Origin: Branchiostoma floridae | Lineage: Eukaryota > Chordata > Leptocardii > Amphioxiformes > Branchiostomatidae | Assembly: GCF_000003815.2 (NCBI RefSeq) | Contig: NC_049979.1 | Location: 15,495,240 to 15,559,239 of the forward strand | Direction of reading: 5' to 3' | Length of the DNA stretch: 64,000 nt | Shown: positions 49,053 through 62,039 of the stretch, piece by piece | How positions within the stretch are numbered: the first letter of the stretch is position 1 | Layout of the letters: every line of letters starts with the position of its first letter | Position numbers and translations under genes: made by a program | The notes under the pieces: generated by a model | The model's database searches: none | Told to the model about the DNA's origin: nothing | The model's input: only the letters and a program-made list of their open reading frames with translations

Positions 49053-52000
49053 TCAGAAGGCATCCGGCTGGAACATACTGATGACATGTTTCACCCAACC
49101 GTTCATCTCTACCAGTCCAAATGCCTTCTCTGTGATAGGCGCAGGATCTGTAGGTGCAGACGCAGCCTGCGTTTCATCTGTAGGAACGGTAACACTCTGC
49201 AGATATTGCTTTGTCCTGTCCTTTATAGAACTTGTGGATACTGCATCTGTGTTGAGAGATGAGGAGGAGAGAGATCGCCACAGCGGCTGTTTGGACTCAT
49301 ATGACCTTCGTCTTCCTGAGTCTTTTTTGCTCTCATTTGGGGAGGTGAAGACCTTTTCTTTCCCGTCCTTGTCCTTCTCAATGATGACGACAGTCCGAGG
49401 TTCAGCTGAAAGTCCGTACTTCTCAAGTTTTCCCTGCAAGGCCTGAGTGATGTCCTCGGAGTAGGATATTTTTCGTGTCCGACCGGATGTCAGGATGGGA
49501 GAACTGGTCACGGAGTTTGGAGCAGAGCGGGATATATCTAGCCCAGCTATCGACACTTTGTTACCCTGGCGCAGGCTTCTCCTTTCAATGAAACTCAATG
49601 GTCTCCTGTTAAGTTTGACCACAGCTTCTGACGTAGACAACCTGTGCTCCCGTGTACTTGAGCTTCTCCTTGGTCTCCCTTGGGGTGTTTCAGCCTTCTT
49701 TGGGGTAGTCTTATGGTTGATTACAATTGTAGGAATATCCTTATTGTTGTTGTTCATGGAGAGGGAGTTCCGACGCTCCCCAGGATCTTCTGAATTACTC
49801 ACTTCAGACTTTTCATCTTTCTTGGTCTTGTTTTCTGTGCTTTGGACAGTTGTTTCCACCTCAGGTTGATCTTCTGTGATTTTCAGGACGGTCAAACTTT
49901 CTGTTGGGTCACCTGTTGATGATGCAGCACTGCGTACAGGATCCCCCACAGACAGTTCACTCAGCGGGCGACTGCTGGCCGGAGAGGTGAAGGCAGATGA
50001 TAGCAGGCTATCACAGGAGTTCAAGCTAGCTGAAGAGAACCTGTTCAAGCCCGACATGTATGAGAGATCCCCATCTGACTGTGTTACACTCCTACTTCTC
50101 TTCAGGACCTTTGACGGGTCTGAATGTTGTGCGATGCGGGCTCCAACTGCAGGGGAGCCAACAAAGGAGTGACTCCTCACCTTGCCAACAGCAGGGCGGA
50201 GAACGTCACCCTCTGAATAGTTGCGTTTCTTTAATAAAGTCTGGGCTGCTGCTGCTCGTTTCTTCACCCTCATGCTGTACTCTCTGGCCAACCGATACAC
50301 TCGGTTTTTCCCATGCTTGCCAGCCATGCCACTTCCTGGGTGCTCCTCAATTATGTCTTCCTGAAGGAAGACAGAGCTTGAAGAGGTTCTTCTCACAGAA
50401 CTGAAGGAGCCAATAGAGCTTGAAGAATCACTTCTTTCCCTTGCCCTTGCTAGAGGCGACCGTCGGACGAAGTTGTGTAGGGCAGACCTGATTCCCCTTG
50501 CTGACGGACTCACATTGCTCTCTGTTTTTGCCAGCTTCGGTGTTGCTTCTATTGTTTTCATTGGAATTGCTGGCTTGGATGCCTGGCAGTCATTTATACT
50601 TTTGTCTATGTAGGCTTCCAGGTCACTCCATATGTCCTCTGTATCAACAGCTTCTGACGACAAGCGCTCTTGGTCCTGCTCAAGATCCGACAGTTTCCTC
50701 TCGGCTTCTGCAGACAAAGAATCTATGCTTGGGCTGAGTTGCGGAGACGCTGCAAAGCTTCCTGAGATATTGCACAGGCTGACAGACTTGCTGGGACTGG
50801 AGGGCTGGCTGCTGCTGCTGCTACTTGTACTGCTATGCAGCATCTCAAATGCCTCTTCCAGGCTATACTTCCGGCTAGGCTTAGCTTGAAAATTCAGCAT
50901 TCCATTGGAATTTGGTCTTTGGAATTGATGGAAGAGTGTAAGATTGGAAGGACGTGGCTGCGTGTTAAGGTTCTGCACACTACTGAACATGCCTGGTCTG
51001 CGAACCCAGATGTCTGAGGACTCATCGTCCTTGTCATTAAACTTGGACCGTACCATGTCAGGACGATACGAGGGGGAGATGTGGTCATAGTCTCCCTCCT
51101 CATCTGAATCTGTTTGAAGGGCATCTTCTCCACTGGCTTCATCTCCCCTCTCTAACTCGGCAACACTCTTCTTAGTCCTTGCAACATTACTGTCTACACC
51201 ACTTGGTTTGTTTTTCTGAACAGTAACTGGGCTACCAGATGTAACACCATTTTGCTTTTTGCTCATTGTCTCTTCTGCAATTGCTTCGTTCCCATTACAC
51301 ATAACACTGTTTTCTCCATTATGCATCAGTTCTGACAAGTCCACGTCGTTACTTGCACCAGAGGACCTGTCTGAAACCACATCAGCTACCTGCACTTCCA
51401 CAGCATTACTATTGCTACTGTCCTCATCACATTCAATCCTCAAGTCTGTTTCTCTCCCAGCTTTGGCCAGCACGTCCAGGAAAGCCTCCACGTCCTCCTT
51501 GGTGCCGTCCAGCACTAGACTGTCCACGCTGCGGCTCCGTCTACGGGCCACGATGGGGGACGGCGTCTGTCCAGCCCGCTTTCGACTGCTGCGTCTTCTC
51601 ACAACTACAGGTCCCTCATCCTGCATGTCTTTACTGAACACAAGTGTGAGAGAATAACAAAGCATGATGCCAGGATAAGACATTGCTGGACAAGATCAAT
51701 TGTTTGTCAAAAATGACCTTCCTATATCTCATATCAAACAGTATGATATAAAATGGTGGACCACTTACAGTTTCTTGGATGGTGGGTGGTTGTTCTCCAT
51801 CAGAGAAAGTCTGGAGAGGAAGAGGCTTCTGATCGGTAGCCTTCCTTGGTGTCAGCTCACTCTCACTCTGAGTCCCCTCTGCACTGGAGTCTGCACCTCG
51901 GAACGACTTGTCTCTCTTCTGGAGGAAAGACAAGAGATTTTACATTTCAAGAAACTGATGAAAACAAAATGGAAACAGAAACAGTACACTTTGTTCTGGC

Positions 52001-55000
52001 TGTGTTGCAGAAAGATGAAGGAAAATACAGACAAAACGTTTGGCACTTTGACATTTTTGCACTTTCAAGTTGCAGTCAAAATGGCATGGAAACCACCAGA
52101 ATGAAATAGAATTTTTGATACTTCACTTTTGCCAAGACTCACCAAATAATACATTTGAGGATACTTCAATGAGTGCAATAAAACTAACAGAAGCAATCAA
52201 TTAAAATAGAATGTGGTGGACAAAAAAAATTGAACTTTGATATGTCATGAGGCAATGATAAAGTGAGTTATTTATTAGGGAACTAAAAAAAGATTGTTGA
52301 ATAAGAGTAAGTGACATGAGAGTTATCAAAAAATGTTACAGAAAACCTATCCATGTTACTTACAAATCTAGGACTGGTGAGATCAGGCTGGGGAGAAAAG
52401 AAATTAAACATGACATTAGTACAGGCTGGATTATCATGCAGAGGAGACATACACATGCATCTACATTGATCCACAGAAACAAAAATAATGGTCAAGGGGT
52501 GAGAAAGCATCCACCTGTACAAAATGCTGTAATGCATTTAACAATTTGTAAACTTTCTTCATTGTATTTAAAAAAAAAAAAAAACTTTTAGTGGAAATGA
52601 TGTGGCTGAGCATATTTCCTCATACAGACAAATGTTAGAAAATCATACTTGGTTTGTGTGTTCTGCTAAGCACAAGGTTATCAGCTGGAAGCTTGTCATC
52701 CAATAATTGTCTCAATCTGGCATTTAGGGCAGACTTCTGTGTATGCTTTACAGTTTACTTTTTTATTAATAGCAAACATAAACCTTAAGAATATTCTAGT
52801 ACAGTAAAACATGTTTAAGGTTAGTTTCCACATGCCAAATGGTTGCTGTTTACATGGATAGACTACCACTCTAGTCTAGATGGTACTATACTCTATAGCC
52901 AAAATAACTAAGTCTAGAGGGTATTTTTGAGCACATAAACTTTCTACTCTATGGCAATGAGATAAAAGCTGGTACAATGTATGTACTCTGCAACGCTCAC
53001 CTTTTTCATGCCTGCTCAGCATACCGATGCAACAAAGGAAGCAAAAGAAAACAATATGAGCTTTATGGCAATAGCATCAACAGCAATCAACACAAGATGC
53101 ACAACAGCGATAACAGCAAAAATGATATGCCACCAAAAAGACAAGTACTGGTCAACGTACTGCACACAAAACAATACAGCAGTTTGTGATTTGATGACAC
53201 AAAACTGCCAATAATTCTGAGTAAGTGCACATATAATACAATTTCATACCAAGTTGCTTTTGCAGCAGCCTTAAACATAACATAATTCTGATGTCAGCAG
53301 ATATATACAAACGGCACAGCAAAATACTAGTACTCAAACACCAACTACACAACCTTGCACCCAAAATATGTTTGCATCACACCTCAGTACAAAACTCACC
53401 TAACAGGAAGTTCCCTACAGTTCAAGAGAAGCATGCAAGAGAACATGCAACATCATTAGGAACATGGTACATGCAGGAGGGACCAGGTCACACTCTTCCA
53501 AGATACATGTGGGGTTAGACCAGGAAGGGTTGGGTAGGCGTGTGTGTGTGTCAAAAGGTTGGAAATCATTTTCTAGTAAACCTTTGGGAAAACAGTTTTA
53601 TCATAATACATCATGTCCATGCTTGCAGTTGCAGAAACAAACACACTTGGGTGAACTATAACTTTTTGATGATCCTCTTCAACATTTGTATGATGTGTGT
53701 CTTTATTGAAAAAATAACTTGCATCATTGGTGCATATCTTTTGTATGTACTGTACAATTTATGCACAGACTAACCCAACAAGTCTCCCTGGTCTTTCCCT
53801 GAACAAAGAACAATATACAGACTGAACAAGGCAATGTACAGAAAAGACAGCAATGACCATGGAATGACATAAAAATGTACACATAAGCCAACAACACATC
53901 AGTTAGAGCGGAAATCAGACAATGGATATCACAAGAATCACAGAATGCTTGGATCACATTAGGAGCATACACAGTAGTCTCCAAGCAGACCCATCGGTGC
54001 CTTAGAGATAATATCAAAGCTGGCAAAGGAGTATAGCCGGCCAAAGGGAGTCAAACGGTGCCGCTATACTAAGTCCCTTGCCAGCTTTGATACTATTTCT
54101 AAGGCACCGTAGGGTCTGCTTGGAGACTAAATACACAGCACTTCCAGTCAGTAGTTAAATGACAGACAGCTTTAAGACATTGAAGGTTACTGTACAGCCA
54201 AAAGGTGTTTGCCAGCTACCTTTGTGGGGCCATCTGGGACCAACAAAAGCTTAATTTGCCAAGTTAATGACACTGATTTTTGCTGTTCTCCCAAATTAGT
54301 TGAGAACGCTTGACTTGCATAATAGATTTTGACAAACATTTACCTTTGAGCTGTATTCCCCTCTGAAGTTTTGCCATTGGAGTCAACACTGTATCTGTAA
54401 AGGTAAAGAGATTTGTTGCTTTAATTGTCCTTTCGCAACACACAATTTTTCAGTAAATCCAAGGGCTTAATCTTTTGAAGATAAAAACTATATTTGAACA
54501 CCAACCTGTCTTTGCCCTTGTAAGTCTCCTGGAGTCGGCCCTGCCCACTCTGTGTCTCATGCTTCCAATCCCTTCATCCCTCCTCCTGTCATCTTCTTCC
54601 TCCTGTTTGTTGGAATCTCGTCTCTCAGTTCTTCTCTTCTCCCCTCGCTCCTCATGTGCAGGATGATCTGTGCAAAAGAACCACAAACTCTCAATAAACA
54701 ACAGTAGGAGCTCCTTCATGACCAAATGAAAGATTTCAACTCCCGAGGAAATTCAACTTTCTACAAGTCATTTTTTTAGCAAAAGTAAGTACGTGTACAT
54801 GTATCATATGCTACTGGCTCTGTCTTATTGGTAGGCCCCTGTTCTAAGTTCTTTCTCCCAGTGTATCATTCCTATGTTACATATGGCTACAAACAGATAC
54901 TTACAGGGACGTTCATTGCCCAACTCCATGATGGCTTTCCTCGCCTAGAATAAAAAGTAATGCTTGTTAACATTTTCATCATTAACACACCACTAGATAC

Positions 55001-58000
55001 AGATGTCACAGAATATCTAAAACTGAATTTTATGCCTAATTCATTCATCTAATGAACAAATGTTTTAACTATGAATTGCCAGTTGTCAAGCATTTGTGTT
55101 ATATAGTATAAAAAATAAATCCTTCTGATATCCATCAGGTTTCATTGCAGGTGTGTCTAAAAGAAAGGCAAACTTACGCTGGTTGGAATGACAGCATTCA
55201 GGTTTTCTAGGATCAGGGTCTTCAACTGTTTGGTCCATAATCTTTTCTGCTCCAGGGTTTTGGCCTACGAGAAAGGGAAAAAAGGACTGTTGAGCAAACA
55301 GACTGACACTACAGTAATGACTATGGTTATTAACACATGCAATACTGGTAATGTTTCTCATTGTTTACAGTAAGTACTGGACATGTATCTCACATACACA
55401 CATACGTTGCCAACATCAAGACATACAGACTTTGACTGCACTTTTTAAAATGATCAACAGGAGGCACTTGCCTCTTTCCAGCTTGCAAGAATCTCAATTA
55501 AACATTCCAAGATCAAAATCTGCATCCAGAGATTTTCAGATATTTCACAGCTTTCATTCCCAAAATAGCTTGGACACATTCTGAGAGATACTGACCTGGA
55601 ATGTGTACTGCACCTTTGGGTTGTCAAATGGTATGACATGGAAACTGTTGGGCTGGTTGGATATGCTCTCCACTATCATCAGGTTGGAACACTGGAACCA
55701 CACATACACAGTATATCGATTGATTTACATTGTACACCATATTCAAATTGTATGAACATGACATTACCCAGAGGACAGAATAACAGAGGCCCTTCACTAT
55801 ACTCCTAGCCCAGCTCCACTATACTACTTTTGAAATTTAGTGTGTTTCTTCCCTCTTTTCTTGATTAGTTTTGCTAAAATTAATGAAAATTGACTGATTT
55901 TTGTGCCAAGTGGCATCACTTTTCCAGTCGTCATTGTCTGCAAAAACTTGTGAATGTGTGATGATCAAAACAATAGTCCTTTTGCCACTTCACAACAAAG
56001 GAATTGCTATAACATATTATACTTGTAGTATTTGACACCCTCTGTCATTGCAAAATGAACTCATTTTCATGAAAGTGCAGCGCACTGGTTTGGGTTATTT
56101 TTGCCAGCCCCTCCACTATACTAATAAAATTCTGGGGAGAACCCTGTTACCAAATGGTATTGATGACAAGAGTTTGTGTTTGTGGACTTAAAGAAAATGT
56201 GCTGTGCTGTACCAGGATGTGAGTCTTGCACTGCAGACCAACAGGTAGCTTCTTGGTAACGAGTAGCATCTTCTCAAACAGGTACAGATGACGCTCATTC
56301 CGGGCCCGGGACATACGGAAAAATCCCTAAAAGAAAAAGAAAGTCAAGAGTTCATGACAAGATCCATTCTCTTTTAAAAAAAAAATTGTTTGCATGAAAA
56401 TCATGCCTTTTAAAGATAACTAGCATCACTAATCTAATATCCTTATTCAAATATCCGTTGTTCTGGTCTGAAAAGGGCCTTTACCCACAAAAAAGGAAAC
56501 ATGCTCCAAAATCAAAGAGTCCGACTTTCAACTGTACTTCCTTTGATTTAGCCTGTGACATTGGCCACTTTGAAAAAAATTAGAAGAAGGAAACGAAGTC
56601 ATTGGTTTTGCATTATCCAGTGGGATTACTTGTAATTCATCTCATATGCTGAAACTCACGTGATTATATCATCACATCATAAGTCAAGTATATAATGATT
56701 TTCTAAGGTTTCAAAGTTCACAGTGATTTTCTACCCAACATTACAGTGCCAAGTGGCAGCAAAGGCCTTAAATATGCTATTTTTTTTCTTCCATCAAGTA
56801 AGATCCAACAGTAACAGATTTCTAACTTGAAGGCCACATAACTGGCTAAACTGTAGCTTTCCTTGCCAGTTATCTTCTCTAGGGAAAAATCCTACTCTAT
56901 TCCATACCAATTTCCACTGATCTAAAAAGGAGATACATGTAGTATCAGAAACTAAGAACAGGTGTGTCGAATTTAGTTCCATCAATAGTTAAATCAACAT
57001 GACACCATGCTAAGCAATGTCCAAGTTGTAGGGACAAGGACAAGCATGGTCAACTGAAATACATTAATTTTGACATTTAACACATTGCAGGATCCATTTG
57101 CCTCACCCGTGGATAATGATCACCTCATTAGGCAATGGATATGGTTTACCATCTATGTCTTTCTAACTTTCAACAGTGGTGAGGGTCTAGTGATGACTGA
57201 GGCGACATAAATAATGACTTTCACGATGACATCAAGGTGGGCCTTGCGCTTTAAGTCCCTACTAAAGACCTTTCTTTTCTTCAACATGAGTCTGACGTTC
57301 ATGCCTATTTTCACATCCATGATTCAAAATACAAAACTTTATTAGCCCCCATATGAGTGCAATATGTTAAGTACTGCATGTTCCAAGAAACTAAAAAATA
57401 GTAAGTTTCAGAAACTGTCCATGAACTCTCTGCCTTTGACCTGTCCCAACAATGTCCTGCAAACCATCAAGTTTGTGTGTGGTCTTACATTTCACCGGGA
57501 GAGGTCATGAAATAAAGGTCCTAACATATCAATATCCTTGTAGAACTTGTGGTTTTATTTTATTTAGAACTTTTTATATAACGAACTCAATCTCAGCCCA
57601 GGAGAAGACATCAAGGGTCATTCTTACCTCCAGACGTAGCTCCCCATATGTGGTCAGGTCGTGACCCTGAAATCAAACAAATTGAAAGAAGGTCAGACAG
57701 ATGCCCTCCCAGCCAAGGTCATGGCACATGACATAGATCAGACCTCAAGGAAACATGTCATCCACATGGTAGCAACAACTGGACATAACAGTTACCAGGT
57801 TCCTTCCTATTTAACATTACTGAAGTACAATAACACTGCAACAAAATCAGTTGGAAATTATATTTATAGCCTCAACTGTTTACCCTAATGGCTTGCACTT
57901 GCACGAGACCATACAGGTCAAGATTTTTTAGTTCAACATAATTTCTGATGATGCCTTTCCTTGGAGCCTTAGCTCTTGAAGCTGTCCAAATAAATCAATT

Positions 58001-61000
58001 TGAAATTGCAAACATCCAACTTGCAGAAGAAAAAACCTACAGAAAAGTATTCAGTGGGTGTTTCAGAAAATGGGTTTGAAGACTTGTTTGTGGCATGTAT
58101 GCACATAGAGCAGTGAGAGGCTTAACTATAAGGCACAACCTTTAGATAGAGAATGCCTTTGTTTCCCTGTAATCTTCTGTGGTACACAGTCTCCTGGGCA
58201 AGATCAAGCCTAGCCTGGTCTACTCTAATAAGTGTAAAGGCCATGGGGGTGCAGGAAAAGTCTTTATCTGACATGTTGGGGATAAAGAGAAAATTCCATA
58301 CAATACAATACGAAATACAAAAAAGGCAAATGGCACACAGCCATACTTGTAGGGGACCAGTAGCAAGGTGTCATTCTCATCCTTTTAAATCACAGACATT
58401 AGACCAGTGGTATTAGATTACAACATTGGTATTTAAATTCTTGTGCAAGTGTATTTAAGCGATGTATGACAATGTAATTTCAAGTACATGTATTTACAAA
58501 AGCTATAGATGTCTTTTTGAGAGCTATTTTTCCAAATTGTTACACATAGAATGATCTTTACTTTTTATTTCTATCAATCCCATTCCTCTTCACAAGAACT
58601 TCCATTATCTGACCTTGATATTTCCAGTCCTTACAGCTTTGTCTAAATTTTCTACGAATCATTGGCTGTTTTAAAAAGAGTAATTTCTCCTGATAGAGCA
58701 TTGCTCCCTGTGCAGGCCCACTGGCTAAAGAACCTTCCAAAAGCAAAGTCTTTGTTCTCTGTGACTGACAGCTACCAGAGCCCCTGATCCTGGACTGATG
58801 ATGTCATTACAGGAAGACAAACATGCTGTCAGGGGAGACAGGTCTACAGGCAGGTGTGCTGAGGGACGGCTAACACACTAGTCTATTGTTCACAGGAAGG
58901 AGGGTTACATGTTTCATCTTCATGTCTTTACTGTAGAGCTCAAGCACCAACAACAAAATTCAATGATGTTTCTTTCCAAATATCAATATTCACTTGGGTT
59001 GTAGTTAATACAGTATTTCCAGTACCACTGGGGTTAAACTAATTGAACTGAATTGTGACATGGTTTATCTTCCACATTTGACCTTCAACTAATCTACTGT
59101 GCTTCTGTCTCAGTTTTTGCTTCCATACTCAGTAAGATCACTTACTGTTATTGCAAGGTAAGATATTACTACAAAAACACAGTTACCCTGCACTGTAGCT
59201 ACTGATTATTAGCCAGGCTGGCAAATTTGTACAGTTCTTCACAGAAGTCACTGAACTCCCTTTATTTGCAGTTTAATCCATTTATCAGGGGCCCATTATG
59301 TAACGCACAGCTGAAAAAACATCCTAAAAACCCTCTTCAACTTGATCGTAATCGCATTTTGCAAGGCATTCTCTGTATTGTGAGGGGCCATTGTCATCAG
59401 CAGATGCTTTTTTATGTTTGTTTCAAGTACTTTTATAAAAAAATTTCTATTCATATCATGACAAATATTTGGAAATGCTATGCGTCTAGCTAGGAACAAG
59501 TTGCAAAGATGTACAAGAAGTGAACTCCTGGATGCAGTTAGCAAAATGTGTAGATATGTTTTACACAGTGATTAAAATCCTTCTTGTGATTGGCTACCAG
59601 CCAATAGCTTTAGTTGAACATGTAATACTAGTATTTAGAGGTAGCTGAGAACAGGAAAACCTCTGTTAGCAAAGCTATTGAAACATGTTTCCCCCCTACC
59701 TTTCTCCTGCTTCAACTTAGAAAGGTCTTGCCTTCAACTTTCTTTTCCTCACCATTTCCGCTACTTTAACATTTCCACTTCCATCAACTGAACATTCCTC
59801 AACCCCATTGGGCTTGTGTTGGCAAAGTCTCAGGCCTTGAAGCTAAAATAAGCAGGTGGATGCCCTCAACCCACATAGTCCTGGAATATCCCAATTCCCA
59901 CACCTCTCCTGCACATTCCAGACAGTTAGCTTCCCTTTCTGTCCAGTGTGGTTTTCCTGTAGAAAGTTTACTCCCTTGAGAAAACAGTGATTACGGGTTT
60001 TCCCTTTGATCGTGGCTTGTCTGTCATTCCTAATTCAATTAGTGAGGCATCTTAACAACCACTTATGTCAGTGAGAAATCCAAGAGGGGTTTCTACTTAC
60101 ATCCCATCCGGACAGCTGACTTTGGATTTCCTGTAGAAAGAGGAAATAAGGGGAAATTTTAGAGCAGTTGAGGGGGAGACAGAGCAGTGCATGAGCACCG
60201 AAATGCTGCATTCCTGGCCTGACTGGCAGCTCCCTGTCCTGCAGGGGGCAGGTAAACCTTCAGTAGGGCAGGAGGGACAGCAGTCTGTCAGGAAGGCTCC
60301 TGAGAGGGTGATCAGCCATGATGTGGGGATTTGGAAACACAACATGACCTACAAGTGTGGACATGTCATGGACAAATGATGGAAAGACACTGCTAAGGGT
60401 CCCACGTTGGAAGACCTACATTACATCTATTAAGGAAATTCCAATTTTATTTGAATGACTAGACTCCCCTCTGTTTAATTCTTTTTTTCATTTCTACCAT
60501 TTTGTCAGAGACCTGTGTCTTTCCAACAATAAAATTACAAGTTTGACACAGTATCAGAAGTGGATGAAGGAGTGTGATAGAATCCAGGCAATGCACTGAT
60601 ACGTTAATTTTCATTCAGTCATAGCAACAGGTGCACACTTCAAATCCCACAGATGCCATAGACATTCTTTCTTCATTTACTTAAACTGCTTCACGAAATT
60701 TGTTAGGAATGGTACTAAATTCTTCTTTGTACGCCAGGAGTGGATGAAATATTTGATTTCAAAATATATTCTGCAGCATTTGGGATAAAACATGAACAGA
60801 ACAGGCCGACATACCATCCCACATGAAAGTGTCTCATACCTGGACATACAGCATGTCTTCATGTTTTTTCTTCATTTCATTGATGTGGTGTGCCACCTGG
60901 GTCATGGTGTCCAGGGCCTCCTTGATGGTGCTGTGGCCCTCATCCTCACCTTCATAGTTGTTAGCAATGTCCTGGAAGAAATACCAGAATGAGAAAAAAA

Positions 61001-61880
61001 TATGCCACAAAACATATTTTCAGAAGCCTTTATTGTCATAATTTCCAGAGGCAGGTTATAGGAGAAATTTTCAATTATCTGTTGAGACAAACTGTTGGAA
61101 ATAGTTTTCAATGTCGGCCCACATTATTCTGTCCAAATGGGCAATCACAAGCATGTACATCAATGCAAAACAACATGATTTGGGCTCTCCCAGTCCAGCC
61201 TGTACCTGCAGTAGCAGATGGTACTTCAGCACTCTCTGAACAGGCTTCAGCAGGTAGGCACCCAGAGGGAGGTTGTGCTTTAGGACTGCTTGTCTCTCCT
61301 GTAACAGTCAAAATGAAAAGTGGACATGAGTAATACCCAACTTGGAAACTTGGAAAATGACATTTCAAAGTTACATAAATCAACTGATGTTATTGCCAAC
61401 TTGTCGGTTATATACATGTATCAGATATGTATAGGAAGTCAGACACGTACCTTGAAGAAGTCATTCATGACTCTGTTTTGTGTGCACTCAGTCAAAACAG
61501 CAACAGCACTGAAATGGTCAGAATATCATACATTGTAATATTACAATATTACAAAATGTAAATCAGACAAGCAGCCTATGGATACCAAAACACATTAAAA
61601 TCAAAGCATGAAAACTTTTTGATTCTGATAAATTGCTGTAAAGGCAAATAAGTTACCTGGGGTAATTGGTGCAGTATTGTGTGTAGATGTGGAATTCTTT
61701 TGCCTTTTAGAGAAAATGGAGAAAAATATTATACAACGTACAGGAATACTCAATACTACAAAATGTATACTACAATTACTTACATGATGTACAGTTTCCC
61801 TAGGATCTAAAGGGACAGAACGCTTGACAGATGTTTTAAACGGATATGTTAAAAATAACATCTAAGTAACTAACAAAAAC

Positions 61881-61911
<31 letters not shown>

Positions 61912-62039
61912 TAAGAGATTCAGAAACAGCTCTCCCTTTGTCTTGTACGACACACAGACTTCCACATACCTTTTCAACAAAACATTCTGCGACCTTGACT
62001 GCTCTCAGTCTGCAATTTTCCAGGTTCTTTAGGAGTCCA
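49053..62039 (-). CDS. PLEKHG: PLEKHG1/2/3-type Rho guanine nucleotide exchange factor, 3' part
   Basis: Phase-consistent exons: 62039-61970, 61703-61657, 61508-61451, 61298-61206, 60971-60840, 60130-60101, 57666-57628, 56326-56213, 55691-55596, 55264-55178, 54944-54905, 54667-54506, 54394-54344, then candidate microexons, then 51918-51769 and 51620-49053 (stop TGA). The DH domain (nucleotide exchange on Rho GTPases) is recognised from [39 protein letters not shown] and [20 protein letters not shown]; its N-terminal third is outside the window. The PH domain spans [35 protein letters not shown] and [21 protein letters not shown] basic, disordered tail follows. The 855-codon last exon is Ser-rich with many basophilic RRRS/RRSS sites and carries [18 protein letters not shown], which matches the conserved C-terminal KNKVYQLARQYSLRIK that I recall from PLEKHG1/3. 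Which of PLEKHG1/2/3 it equals cannot be decided; one pre-duplication gene is likely. Confidence 0.88.
52364..53798 (-). CDS. PLEKHG: Candidate microexon cluster linking the PLEKHG PH region to its tail
   Basis: The exon at 54394-54344 ends in phase 1, but the exon at 51918-51769 is open only in phase 0, so at least one frame-changing exon must lie between. Candidates with AG/GT borders on the minus strand are: 53798-53775 (24 nt, GKDQGDLL, phase 1 to 1), 53414-53400 (15 nt, GNFLL, 1 to 1), 53011-53001 (GCATGAAAAAG, 11 nt, 1 to 0) and 52387-52364 (24 nt, PDLTSPRF, 0 to 0). The last two restore the frame and read [20 protein letters not shown]. The 24-nt exon at 52364 has strong sites (CCCCAG and GTAAGT). 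The others are weaker, and the 15-nt one is doubtful. Confidence 0.5.
53975..54129. mobile_element. Foldback MITE, 155 bp, shared-terminus family, copy 3
   Basis: Arms of about 70 bp pair almost end to end, both starting TAGTCTCCAAGCAGACCC and continuing CGGTGCCTTAGA and TATCAAAGCTGGCAA. TA is at both edges. It lies in a PLEKHG intron. The interior differs from the other two copies; only the terminal TCTCCAAGCAGA block is shared. Confidence 0.85.
57667..60100 (-). other. Largest PLEKHG intron, no gene seen
   Basis: This intron separates exons encoding [10 protein letters not shown] and [13 protein letters not shown] at the DH/PH boundary. It contains no supported ORF or clear repeat; the short open frames have no family features. 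Confidence 0.5.
61880..61908. repeat. CA dinucleotide microsatellite
   Basis: A pure (CA)n tract in a PLEKHG intron, about 60 bp from the donor side of the exon at 61970-62039. Confidence 0.9.

Noticed and set aside
49048-51657. Several plus-strand ORFs of 60-134 codons
   Set aside because: Shadows of the large Ser-rich PLEKHG last exon on the minus strand.
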